Origin: Fidelibacterota bacterium
Lineage (GTDB): Bacteria; Fidelibacterota; BS150m-G59
NCBI GenBank assembly: GCA_016784265.1
Contig: JADHUZ010000057.1
Coordinates: 1 to 7,533 of the forward strand
Direction: 5' to 3'
Length of the DNA stretch: 7,533 nt
In this document: in pieces, positions 1 through 5,660 of the stretch
Layout: each line of letters starts with the position of its first letter
How positions within the stretch are numbered: position 1 is the stretch's first letter
Translations under genes and position numbers: made by a program
Notes under the pieces: generated by a model
Database searches by the model: none
What the model was told of the DNA's origin: nothing
What the model saw: the letters and a program-made list of their open reading frames with translations, nothing else

Positions 1-2128
1 AACTGCCTTCTGCTAAATCGTAATAAATTGTAACATTTTCACCCGCTGTCGGAATTTCGGGAAACCACGAAGCGGCATCACCAGATGGACCTGTTCCCGT
101 TCCATCGCCAGTTCCGACAAAAGTGTGTAAAATTGGTGAGCGTTTTGTAAATCCATTATTATCTGTCGCTTCGACAAAATAATCGAGCAAAACGCCGCCT
201 TCTTCGACAATCGCTTGCTCTTCAATGTGAATAAAATACTGGCCCGCAATTTCCATCGGCATCTCGAAAAAATCGATTTCGGGATTATTATACACATTTC
301 CAGCGGGAAAATCGCGAAATTGCATAGGCAAACTTACCCACTCGCCGACTTCATTTCCACCATTATAAGTTTCATTTTGATTGGAAGAAAGCGGATTTTC
401 ACCATCATTATCTAGACGATATTTAAATTGCACATTGTCAATTCCAGACACATCACTAACAAAAGTCCACACCCAAAAATCACGCGAATGTTCGACTTCT
501 TGATAACCCCAAAGTGAGCCAAAACCAACGCCACCGGGATTATGTGGCATTTGTTGCGGAATCCAAATTGTCGGCGGTGTTTGGTCATTCGAACCGTTTC
601 CGATGACGGAATTTGCCTTCGCAATTGCATTGTTGCACGCAATCGTCGGTTTGACTTCCATATCAAGTGCAGAGCCGTAATACATATAACCACTTGTCAG
701 AGACGGCAAGAAAAAATGCCACGCCAATTCGGCGTTGCTCGCTGAACCGTTTGGATTTTGAATTTGTGAAATATTCACACCACCTGCGATTTGTTCGGCT
801 GTTTCACAACGGTTTTGTGCCGCTGTGATGACTGCCCAATTTCGCGCATCTTCTGCCCAACCATTTGCAACATCGAACTGCCCACTTTGGTCAAATAATG
901 GCCAATTCCAATTGATGAAATCAGGCGAGCCAAAATCACCATCTGCATTCACCCACGAACCATCTTCGACATGAATTACATCAGAATTTGAGACTGGATG
1001 GTCTTGCAAAAACTCTTGAACAACCGTTGGAGTGTAACCAGAACTTGCCGCCGCATTGCAAAATTGATTCACATTTTCCATGTAATACGAATAGCCGCCG
1101 CCATACGCATTGTCGCCATCGTGAGCCAACACGACAAGAATAGGATTACTCCCACTTGCCGCCCATGAAATTTGATTGATGTCCTCCATTCCATATTGTT
1201 GATAGCCATCCGTCCAACTCATCGCCTGTGCAACGGGAACGACTGTGATTTTGTATTCCTGTCCCGTTTCGGGATTCACATATTTCGCTTTGTGTGGCTG
1301 AAATGAAAATGGATAGGCGTTTGTCGGCGTGCAACCGCGGTCGATGGTCTTTGAAAACCAATTGGATTGGGCAGGATTCAAAATATCGGCTGGATTAGGC
1401 GGATCGCACATCTCGCCACCACTTCCAAATGTTAGCGGGAAATTTTCACACGCCCGCGAAATGTGGTTATTCGCCACGAAAACCCATTCGATTCCTTCCT
1501 CAACTAAAACCTGAATCATTCGCTCTGAAAAAGACAATTCCGCAGGAAAATAACCAAGCGAAAGGTCATTGCCCCAAATATCTGGATAGAGTTCTTTGTA
1601 AATCTGGATTTCCTTGCGAAGTGCTTCGGAATCGACAAGCGGTCCGAGTGCGTGATGATATGGAAAAATCACAATGTCCAATTTACGATTGCCTCCAGAA
1701 GTAAACCAATTTCGCGCCTCGCGATTCGCATTTTCCCAGCCGTTGTAATAGCCAAGTGAATTGCCATTTGCCAGACTTTCCACATTTTCGACAAGACAGC
1801 CAGAATACGATATTTGTGCGCCACCATCAGGTTGACCAATTGTTCCAATCGCATCGCGAATACGAAATTGATATGCCGCAACTCTATCATCCCAGCCAAA
1901 AATCTGATCCAATTCATTCTGCGGATGTGCACCGCCATTCACCATACTTTCGTAGGCTTTTTGGTAAGTATTGCTATCCCAATTGCTTGTTTCTGGCCAG
2001 TAAATCGGTTGTTGCAAATGCCAATGATAAGTTGTGTAAACTTGTGCAACAAGAAAAAAAGGCATAAGGCAAAAGACAAGAAATAGTTTATGACTAAATG
2101 ATTTTAATATTTCGGTGTTTTGTTTCAT
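1..2128 (-). CDS. Secreted GH57-family glycosidase (amylase/amylopullulanase-like), 3' end cut off by window
   Basis: The frame starts at ATG 2128-2126 and stays open to base 1, giving 709 codons with no stop, so the C-terminus lies outside the window. Residues 1-29 form a signal peptide (hydrophobic LFLVFCLMPFFLVAQ, likely cut after AQ). The mature protein begins with YTTYHWHLQQP (31-41), the HxxQP-type first motif of GH57. GYFPAELSFSE (192-202) resembles the GH57 nucleophile motif, with Glu196 the candidate nucleophile. LAHDGDNAYGGGY (335-347) resembles the DGEN-type acid/base motif, with Asp337 the candidate. GH57 enzymes act on alpha-glucans such as starch, glycogen and pullulan. After the catalytic region comes an Ig-like beta domain (about 518-672, opening TPPTIWIPQQMPHNPGG), then a Gly/Thr linker, then TAGENVTIYYD (694-704), which looks like the first strand of a CBM25/CBM26-type starch-binding module. 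The start is supported by GGAG four bases upstream and the ATGA overlap with the preceding gene. GH57 membership is fairly firm; exact substrate specificity is not. Confidence 0.85.
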   Translation of the reverse strand, partial: MKQNTEILKSFSHKLFLVFCLMPFFLVAQVYTTYHWHLQQPIYWPETSNWDSNTYQKAYESMVNGGAHPQNELDQIFGWDDRVAAYQFRIRDAIGTIGQPDGGAQISYSGCLVENVESLANGNSLGYYNGWENANREARNWFTSGGNRKLDIVIFPYHHALGPLVDSEALRKEIQIYKELYPDIWGNDLSLGYFPAELSFSERMIQVLVEEGIEWVFVANNHISRACENFPLTFGSGGEMCDPPNPADILNPAQSNWFSKTIDRGCTPTNAYPFSFQPHKAKYVNPETGQEYKITVVPVAQAMSWTDGYQQYGMEDINQISWAASGSNPILVVLAHDGDNAYGGGYSYYMENVNQFCNAAASSGYTPTVVQEFLQDHPVSNSDVIHVEDGSWVNADGDFGSPDFINWNWPLFDQSGQFDVANGWAEDARNWAVITAAQNRCETAEQIAGGVNISQIQNPNGSASNAELAWHFFLPSLTSGYMYYGSALDMEVKPTIACNNAIAKANSVIGNGSNDQTPPTIWIPQQMPHNPGGVGFGSLWGYQEVEHSRDFWVWTFVSDVSGIDNVQFKYRLDNDGENPLSSNQNETYNGGNEVGEWVSLPMQFRDFPAGNVYNNPEIDFFEMPMEIAGQYFIHIEEQAIVEEGGVLLDYFVEATDNNGFTKRSPILHTFVGTGDGTGTGPSGDAASWFPEIPTAGENVTIYYDLAEGS
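2059..2079 (-). repeat. Degenerate AAGGCAT 7-mers inside the GH57 signal peptide
   Basis: Plus-strand units are AAGGCAT (2059-2065), AAGGCAA (2066-2072) and AAGACAA (2073-2079). They are related to the four-copy array in the EEP signal peptide and encode LVFCLMPF (residues 17-24). Both arrays lie just before the sequence encoding the Ala-Gln end of the signal peptide (TTGTGC on the plus strand). Confidence 0.65.
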
Positions 2129-3630
2129 AATTCTCCGCTTTCCAATGCTAAATTAACAATAATTACGACATCCAGAATATTAATTTCTCCGTCGTTGTTC
2201 AAATCACAAACGGTTAGTTGATATTCTGTCGGCTCCTCGCCAATTGCGATATTGACGCAAATAACAATATCGAGCACATTGATTGCGCCGTCATCGTTCA
2301 AATCGCCTAATGTAATTTCCTCCACGACAAGCGGAAAAAGAAAATGTTCGCCGATTTCGATATTTCCATCATCATCGCCCGCTGGGATTTGGATTTGCAA
2401 CGCACCGTTATCATCAGTTTGATATGCCCCAAACGATAAATAGACAAATTCAGGAACAACTCCGAGCGTTTCAACAATCGGCAAAATGCCCTCCAAAACC
2501 GAATCAACTGCCGAACTACTTTCGCCTTGCCAATCGAACCAGCCGCACCAATTGTTCGATTCCTCATTCCCCAAATAGGCTTCCCAAACGCTGACTTGCC
2601 CCGTTTTGTTCCACGGTGCATTTGTCGAATATACCGCACCGCTCGACACGAAAATAAAATGGTCATTTTCGATAGCGGCATCGCTTGCCACATACAAATC
2701 TTCGCCATCCCAATCGGCATAAAAATTGATATTTTCGTTACTTTCGATAAGTTGCGCAGATTCGTCCAGCAAGCCGTCCATCAGAAAATTCACCTCTGGC
2801 TCGCCCGTAAAAACCGTTCGAACACCACGATGGTCAGATGGATAATTGTTTCCAGAATATGGCGTATCAAATACAACTTCGGATTGATTTGCTAACCAAT
2901 TTGAACCATCTTTTTGGAAAATATAATCAATCCGCGTGTATGGTGAATTTGCTGGAAAAGTATTGCCGCTGACTCCAGGGTTCAATTCACGAAATGTGTC
3001 CGAATAGCCGTTTTCGGTCAGTGAGCGAATTGGATTTGAATTTTGCGTGCAGTTGAAATCACCAGTCAACACCGAAAACATTGCCGGATGCGATGCTTCT
3101 TTTTGTTCGATAAAATTTTTGATTTGCGACACCTGGATTTGCCGAATATTATCGTGTTCTGGCAAATACGATAAATGTGTGTTGAAAAAATTGATGAGTC
3201 CGACTGGCGAATCCACATTTGCCCAAACCACTTTGCGTGGAAAAACGCCTGTTGCAAGAGTCGAAACGCCAAATTGTTCGACAGGATATTTGCTAATAAT
3301 CGCAACGCTTTCATAAAACTCGTCCCACGCAATATGCGAAATCGAGCGATACCAAAAATACTCCGTTCCAAAATGTTCGCTGAGTGTTTCAGCGATAATT
3401 TTTGCTTGATTATCTTCGCCATTTCCATCGAGTGTTTCGTTGACTTCCTGCAAACCGATGATGGCAGCGTCAAGTTCGATAAGTTCATCCACGATGGCGA
3501 TAACACGCTGTTCCCAATTTGTCGATGGACGCATTCCTTGAATATTGTAAGAAATTGCTGTGAATTGTGCAAAGGCATAAGGCATAAGGCACAAGGCATA
3601 GAGTATTATAAGATTGAATGATTTTATCAT
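2125..3630 (-). CDS. Secreted endonuclease/exonuclease/phosphatase-fold protein with C-terminal dockerin
   Basis: 501 residues from the chosen ATG at 3630. Residues 1-22 are a signal peptide ending in AFAQ. Residues 23-275 form a complete-looking EEP (DNase I/exonuclease III/sphingomyelinase-fold) domain: SYNIQG with Asn29, LQEV with metal-binding Glu62, NTHLSY with His152, GDFN with Asp191/Asn193, RIDYIF with Asp235, and SDHRG with Asp266/His267. Residues 284-430 are a separate domain (MDGLLDE, WDGEDLYVASD, NDHFIFVSS) that looks like a beta-sandwich of the kind appended to carbohydrate-active enzymes; this is an inference. Residues 442-497 hold two calcium-loop/helix repeats (GDLNDDGAINVLD and CDLNNDGEINILD), a type I dockerin-like module. 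The fold covers nucleases, phosphodiesterases and lipid/inositol phosphatases, so the substrate cannot be named. The frame stays open upstream to an ATG at 3801, but that would overlap the permease gene and bury the signal peptide; ATG 3630 has AAGGA just upstream. The stop overlaps the GH57 start. Confidence 0.85.
   Translation of the reverse strand: MIKSFNLIILYALCLMPYAFAQFTAISYNIQGMRPSTNWEQRVIAIVDELIELDAAIIGLQEVNETLDGNGEDNQAKIIAETLSEHFGTEYFWYRSISHIAWDEFYESVAIISKYPVEQFGVSTLATGVFPRKVVWANVDSPVGLINFFNTHLSYLPEHDNIRQIQVSQIKNFIEQKEASHPAMFSVLTGDFNCTQNSNPIRSLTENGYSDTFRELNPGVSGNTFPANSPYTRIDYIFQKDGSNWLANQSEVVFDTPYSGNNYPSDHRGVRTVFTGEPEVNFLMDGLLDESAQLIESNENINFYADWDGEDLYVASDAAIENDHFIFVSSGAVYSTNAPWNKTGQVSVWEAYLGNEESNNWCGWFDWQGESSSAVDSVLEGILPIVETLGVVPEFVYLSFGAYQTDDNGALQIQIPAGDDDGNIEIGEHFLFPLVVEEITLGDLNDDGAINVLDIVICVNIAIGEEPTEYQLTVCDLNNDGEINILDVVIIVNLALESGEL
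2133..2136 (-). promoter_or_regulatory. Ribosome binding site of the GH57 gene (GGAG)
   Basis: On the minus strand GGAG is followed by AATT and then ATG at 2128. It lies inside the last codons of the EEP gene, whose TGA stop overlaps the ATG as ATGA. This supports the GH57 start chosen and suggests that ribosomes ending the EEP gene reinitiate on the GH57 gene. Confidence 0.65.
3572..3599 (-). repeat. Four tandem 7-mers (AAGGCAT) inside the EEP signal peptide
   Basis: On the plus strand the units are AAGGCAT (3572-3578), AAGGCAT (3579-3585), AAGGCAC (3586-3592) and AAGGCAT (3593-3599). On the coding strand they read as ATGCCTT units and encode most of the signal-peptide core (YALCLMPYAF, residues 11-20). 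The 7-base unit shifts frame with each copy, which gives the mixed residues Ala, Leu, Cys, Met, Pro and Tyr. Confidence 0.9.
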
Positions 3631-3633
3631 TTG

Positions 3634-3638
3634 TCCTT
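3634..3638 (-). promoter_or_regulatory. Ribosome binding site of the EEP-dockerin gene (AAGGA)
   Basis: AAAAAAGGACAA precedes the ATG at 3630, leaving only three bases between AAGGA and the start codon, shorter than usual. It still favours this start over the in-frame ATG at 3801, because the protein from 3630 opens directly with a normal signal peptide. Confidence 0.5.
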
Positions 3639-3665
3639 TTTTCTCTGCAATTTGCCATTTTTTGC

Positions 3666-3683
3666 TTCGATGCTCGATGTTCA
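3666..3683. repeat. TTCGATG-type repeat in the malG-EEP spacer
   Basis: Plus strand TTCGATG (3666-3672), CTCGATG (3673-3679), then TTCA. The nonamer CGATGTTCA (3675-3683) recurs exactly at 4578-4586 in the malF-malG spacer. It lies directly after the malG stop in the 56-nt gap before the EEP gene. Confidence 0.6.
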
Positions 3684-3686
3684 TCT

Positions 3687-4544
3687 CTATCCTTTTACAC
3701 TTCCCAAAGTTAGCCCCGAAACGAGCCAGCGACTCAGCACTACAAACAAAATTATCACAGGAATCATCACAACGAGTGAACCTGCGGCATACAATCCCCA
3801 TTCGGTATCAAAATTCGATTGAAATGATTTAAGTCCAAGCGGAATCGTGTATTTTGAGCGGTCGGAAATCAACACCGCCGCAACGAGATATTCGCTCCAA
3901 GCCGACATAAAAGTAAATAGTGCCGTGATGACAAGTGCTGGTGCGGCAAGTGGCAAAGTAACACGAGTAAATGCTGTCATTTCGTTGCAACCGTCAATTT
4001 TTGCGGCTTCCTCCAAACTTACTGGAATTGTGTCGTAAAATCCTTTCATTTGCCAAATACAAAATGGCAATGCCGTGGCTGAATAGGCGATAATCAATCC
4101 CAAAAAAGTATCGTAAATATGCAATTTAACGAGAATCAAAAACAAGGGCAAAAGTAACATTGTAACAGGAAACATCTGCGTTGCAATCAACGAGAGCATT
4201 CCGAATTCCTTACCTTTAAATTTATATCGCGAAAAGGCATAACCTGCGGTGCTGGCGAGTGCAACTCCAAGAATTGTAACCGTGATCGTAACCAAAAGAC
4301 TATTTCCAAGCCAACGCAAAAACAGTTGCTGAGTGAATAAATTGATAAAATTTTGCAAAGTCGCTCCGTCGGGAATAATGGCAAGCGAAGTCGAATGCAA
4401 ATTTCCGCTCGGACGCAAAGAAATCGTCAAAACGCGCAAAATTGGATAGACTGCGAATGCGGAAAATATCAGCAATATCGCATATTTAAGAATTTCGAAT
4501 ATTGAACTTCTAACATTCAATTTGGAAGAATTATTTTTTGTCAT
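3687..4544 (-). CDS. malG: Maltose/maltodextrin-type ABC transporter permease, MalG-like
   Basis: 285 residues, the usual length for CUT1-family MalG permeases. It has an N-terminal membrane segment (about 18-40, YAILLIFSAFAVYPILRVL), then the periplasmic stretch with SLRPSG and the typical IPDGATLQNFINLF, then about five more hydrophobic segments. The cytoplasmic EAA loop is clear: EEAAKIDGCNEMTAFTRVTLPL (178-199), with conserved Glu-Ala-Ala, Asp-Gly and Leu-Pro; this loop docks on the transport ATPase. Together with the MalF-like partner it would form the inner-membrane channel for malto-oligosaccharides. The sugar is inferred from the neighbouring GH57 gene; CUT1 permeases for other oligosaccharides look alike. 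Residues 8-19 (KLNVRSSIFEIL) are encoded by DNA resembling the dispersed TTCGATGTTCA-type repeat, so the tail before the first membrane segment may be repeat-derived. Only a weak GGGA, two bases upstream, is seen as ribosome binding site. Confidence 0.9.
   Translation of the reverse strand: MTKNNSSKLNVRSSIFEILKYAILLIFSAFAVYPILRVLTISLRPSGNLHSTSLAIIPDGATLQNFINLFTQQLFLRWLGNSLLVTITVTILGVALASTAGYAFSRYKFKGKEFGMLSLIATQMFPVTMLLLPLFLILVKLHIYDTFLGLIIAYSATALPFCIWQMKGFYDTIPVSLEEAAKIDGCNEMTAFTRVTLPLAAPALVITALFTFMSAWSEYLVAAVLISDRSKYTIPLGLKSFQSNFDTEWGLYAAGSLVVMIPVIILFVVLSRWLVSGLTLGSVKG
4490..4520 (-). repeat. Repeat-like sequence coding for the MalG N-terminal tail
   Basis: The coding strand alternates TTGAATGTT, GTTCAATATTCGAAATTC and similar pieces, close in style to the GTTCGATGTTCA repeats in the flanking spacers. 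It encodes about residues 9-18 (LNVRSSIFEI), just before the first membrane segment. Assignment to the same repeat family is by resemblance only. Confidence 0.4.
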
Positions 4545-4561
4545 TGTCCCAGCGTTCTGCT

Positions 4562-4603
4562 TTCAGTGTCCAAAGTTCGATGTTCAGTGTTCAAAGTGTT
4601 CAT
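4562..4603. repeat. Tandem 21-nt repeat in the malF-malG spacer
   Basis: Two adjacent 21-nt copies, 4562-4582 and 4583-4603. Their first 15 bases differ at one position (TTCAGTGTCCAAAGT versus TTCAGTGTTCAAAGT), and the remaining six are diverged. The second copy includes the malF stop codon (4600-4602), so the repeat is partly coding. Together they make up most of the 55-nt gap. Confidence 0.75.
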
Positions 4604-5529
4604 TCCGCGACTCCTTTTGCGGCGTTTGTTTTTTTGAGCATTGTCCACCCAATTGCAAGAAGAATCAAGAAAATGACGAGCGAAAGTGCCGCGGCATAGC
4701 CATAGCGATAATGGTTAAACACCGCTTTGTAAACAAATGAAACAAGAATATGCGTTTTGTCTGATGGATTTCCACCGTTACTAACGAGCCACATCACATT
4801 CAAATTATTGAAAGTCCAAATCACACCGAGCACAATTGCAGGCATCATCACGGGTTTTAGAAATGGAATCGTGATATGTCGAAATTGCTGAAATTTACTA
4901 GCCCCATCAATGCTCGTGGCTTCGTAAAGAGATTTTGGAATGCTTTGCAATGCACCGAGCGCAACAATCATCATAAATGGAAATCCGAGCCAAACATTGG
5001 TAATAATGCACGCGATAAACGCCGTCGCCTCGCCAGAAAGCCAAGCAACAGGCTCGATGATATTTCCGACATCAGCAGTTGAAAATATGCCAAAAATGCC
5101 CTGCAAAAATCCATCTATTTTTTTGATAATCAAATTCACTGCACCATATTGATAATTGAACATTCCGCGCCAAGTCAGTGCCGTTATCATCTGCGGAACT
5201 GCCCAAGGCAAAATCAATATAATACGCCAGAAATTTTTGAATCGAATATTTGTGTTCAAAATAAGTGCGAGCATCACGCCAAATCCAACATGAAAAACAA
5301 CATTTACAGCCGTCCAAATAAAAGTTTTTAGCAAAACGATATAAAAAATTTGTTCACTAAAAACCTTGCCATATTGCTTAAAACCGACAAAATCCCAATC
5401 GCGAAAATGCGTTAAATTCATATTGGAAAAGGACAAAACCAAATTATATAAAAATGGTAAAATTACCACAAGTCCCAAAATTAGGAACGCTGGTGAAACA
5501 TAGAAATATGGAATCGAACGAGTCTTCAT
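4600..5529 (-). CDS. malF: Maltose/maltodextrin-type ABC transporter permease, MalF-like
   Basis: 309 residues with about six membrane segments. The start (IPYFYVSPAFLILGLVVILPFLYNL) and the SFSNMNL segment are typical of CUT1 MalF/UgpA-type permeases. The EAA loop is SLYEATSIDGASKFQQFRHI (200-219) followed by TIPFLKP. The sequence NNLNVMWLVSNGGNP (246-260) matches the conserved FN-x-MWLLTxGGP stretch of the family. It is much shorter than enteric MalF (about 514 residues) because the large periplasmic P2 loop is missing, as is usual outside enteric bacteria. It pairs with the MalG-like protein encoded 55 nt downstream. The start codon has no recognisable Shine-Dalgarno sequence: the bases just upstream are an AT-rich palindrome and repeat. 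Its stop codon lies inside the second copy of a 21-nt repeat at 4562-4603. Sugar specificity is inferred from context. Confidence 0.9.
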   Translation of the reverse strand: MKTRSIPYFYVSPAFLILGLVVILPFLYNLVLSFSNMNLTHFRDWDFVGFKQYGKVFSEQIFYIVLLKTFIWTAVNVVFHVGFGVMLALILNTNIRFKNFWRIILILPWAVPQMITALTWRGMFNYQYGAVNLIIKKIDGFLQGIFGIFSTADVGNIIEPVAWLSGEATAFIACIITNVWLGFPFMMIVALGALQSIPKSLYEATSIDGASKFQQFRHITIPFLKPVMMPAIVLGVIWTFNNLNVMWLVSNGGNPSDKTHILVSFVYKAVFNHYRYGYAAALSLVIFLILLAIGWTMLKKTNAAKGVAE

Positions 5530-5531
5530 TT

Positions 5532-5550
5532 ATGATATTTGATTTATCAT
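5532..5550. repeat. Palindrome ATGATA-N7-TATCAT directly upstream of malF
   Basis: Perfect 6-bp arms (5532-5537 and 5545-5550) flank TTTGATT, ending two bases before the malF start codon at 5529. It could be a weak hairpin over the translation start, an operator, or simply part of the AAATCAT-type repeats next to it. The arms are AT-rich, so a stable terminator is unlikely. Confidence 0.4.
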
Positions 5551-5582
5551 TTTCGATTTATAGTTGAGAATAATAGAACACC

Positions 5583-5645
5583 GATTTTTCAGATTAAGCG
5601 GATTTTCACTGATGTTATAAATCATAAAATCATTCAATCGTAAAA
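5583..5645. repeat. Short-period (8-10 nt) repeat element in the malE-malF spacer
   Basis: The plus strand shows GATTTTTCA (5583-5591), GATTAAGCG (5592-5600), GATTTTCACT (5601-5610) and GATG, then AAATCATA (5619-5626), AAATCATTC (5627-5635) and AATCGTAAAA. The 131-nt spacer contains no plausible gene. I see no convincing promoter or GC-rich terminator in it. Confidence 0.65.
5624..5639 (+). repeat. 16-bp core ATAAAATCATTCAATC, inverted copy of the EEP gene start
   Basis: This 16-mer occurs exactly, in reverse orientation, at 3612-3627, where it codes for the second to seventh residues of the EEP signal peptide (IKSFN). Extended to 22 bases (5621-5642 against 3630-3609) the match is 20 of 22. 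A weaker relative, AAAATCATTTAGTC, lies on the minus strand at 2106-2093 in the GH57 signal peptide. Confidence 0.8.
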
Positions 5646-5660
5646 TGTTCAAATAATAGT

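Noticed and set aside
1756..2086. Plus-strand open frames opposite the GH57 N-terminus
   Set aside because: Two overlapping shadows of a frame that reads as a GH57 protein with a signal peptide.
2527..2895. 122-residue plus-strand open frame opposite the EEP gene
   Set aside because: Antisense shadow; no recognisable motif and no ribosome binding site, while the minus strand encodes a coherent domain.
3066..3599. 177-residue minus-strand open frame inside the EEP gene
   Set aside because: It is a shadow in another frame of a gene with intact catalytic motifs; its composition shows no domain or signal of its own.
3175..3621. 148-residue plus-strand open frame opposite the EEP catalytic domain
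   Set aside because: Antisense shadow with the Cys/Arg/Asn-rich content expected from the reverse of the real gene.
2125..3630. Genotoxin (CdtB-like) or anti-phage nuclease reading of the EEP protein
   Set aside because: Its dockerin, possible carbohydrate-type module and sugar-operon context point to an extracellular enzyme; no toxin partner subunits or defence genes are present.
3631..3801. Upstream extension of the EEP frame to an ATG at 3801
   Set aside because: It would overlap the malG-like gene by over 100 bases, encode a Cys/Arg-rich tail with no family resemblance, and bury a clear signal peptide; ATG 3630 has AAGGA upstream.
4562..4603. CRISPR array
   Set aside because: The repeats are tandem and adjacent without unique spacers, only two copies occur, and no cas gene is nearby.
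5530..5660. Strong internal promoter or terminator between the malE-like and malF-like genes
   Set aside because: Only poor matches to -35/-10 boxes were found at usable spacing, and no GC-rich hairpin followed by a T-run; the spacer is better explained by repeats.
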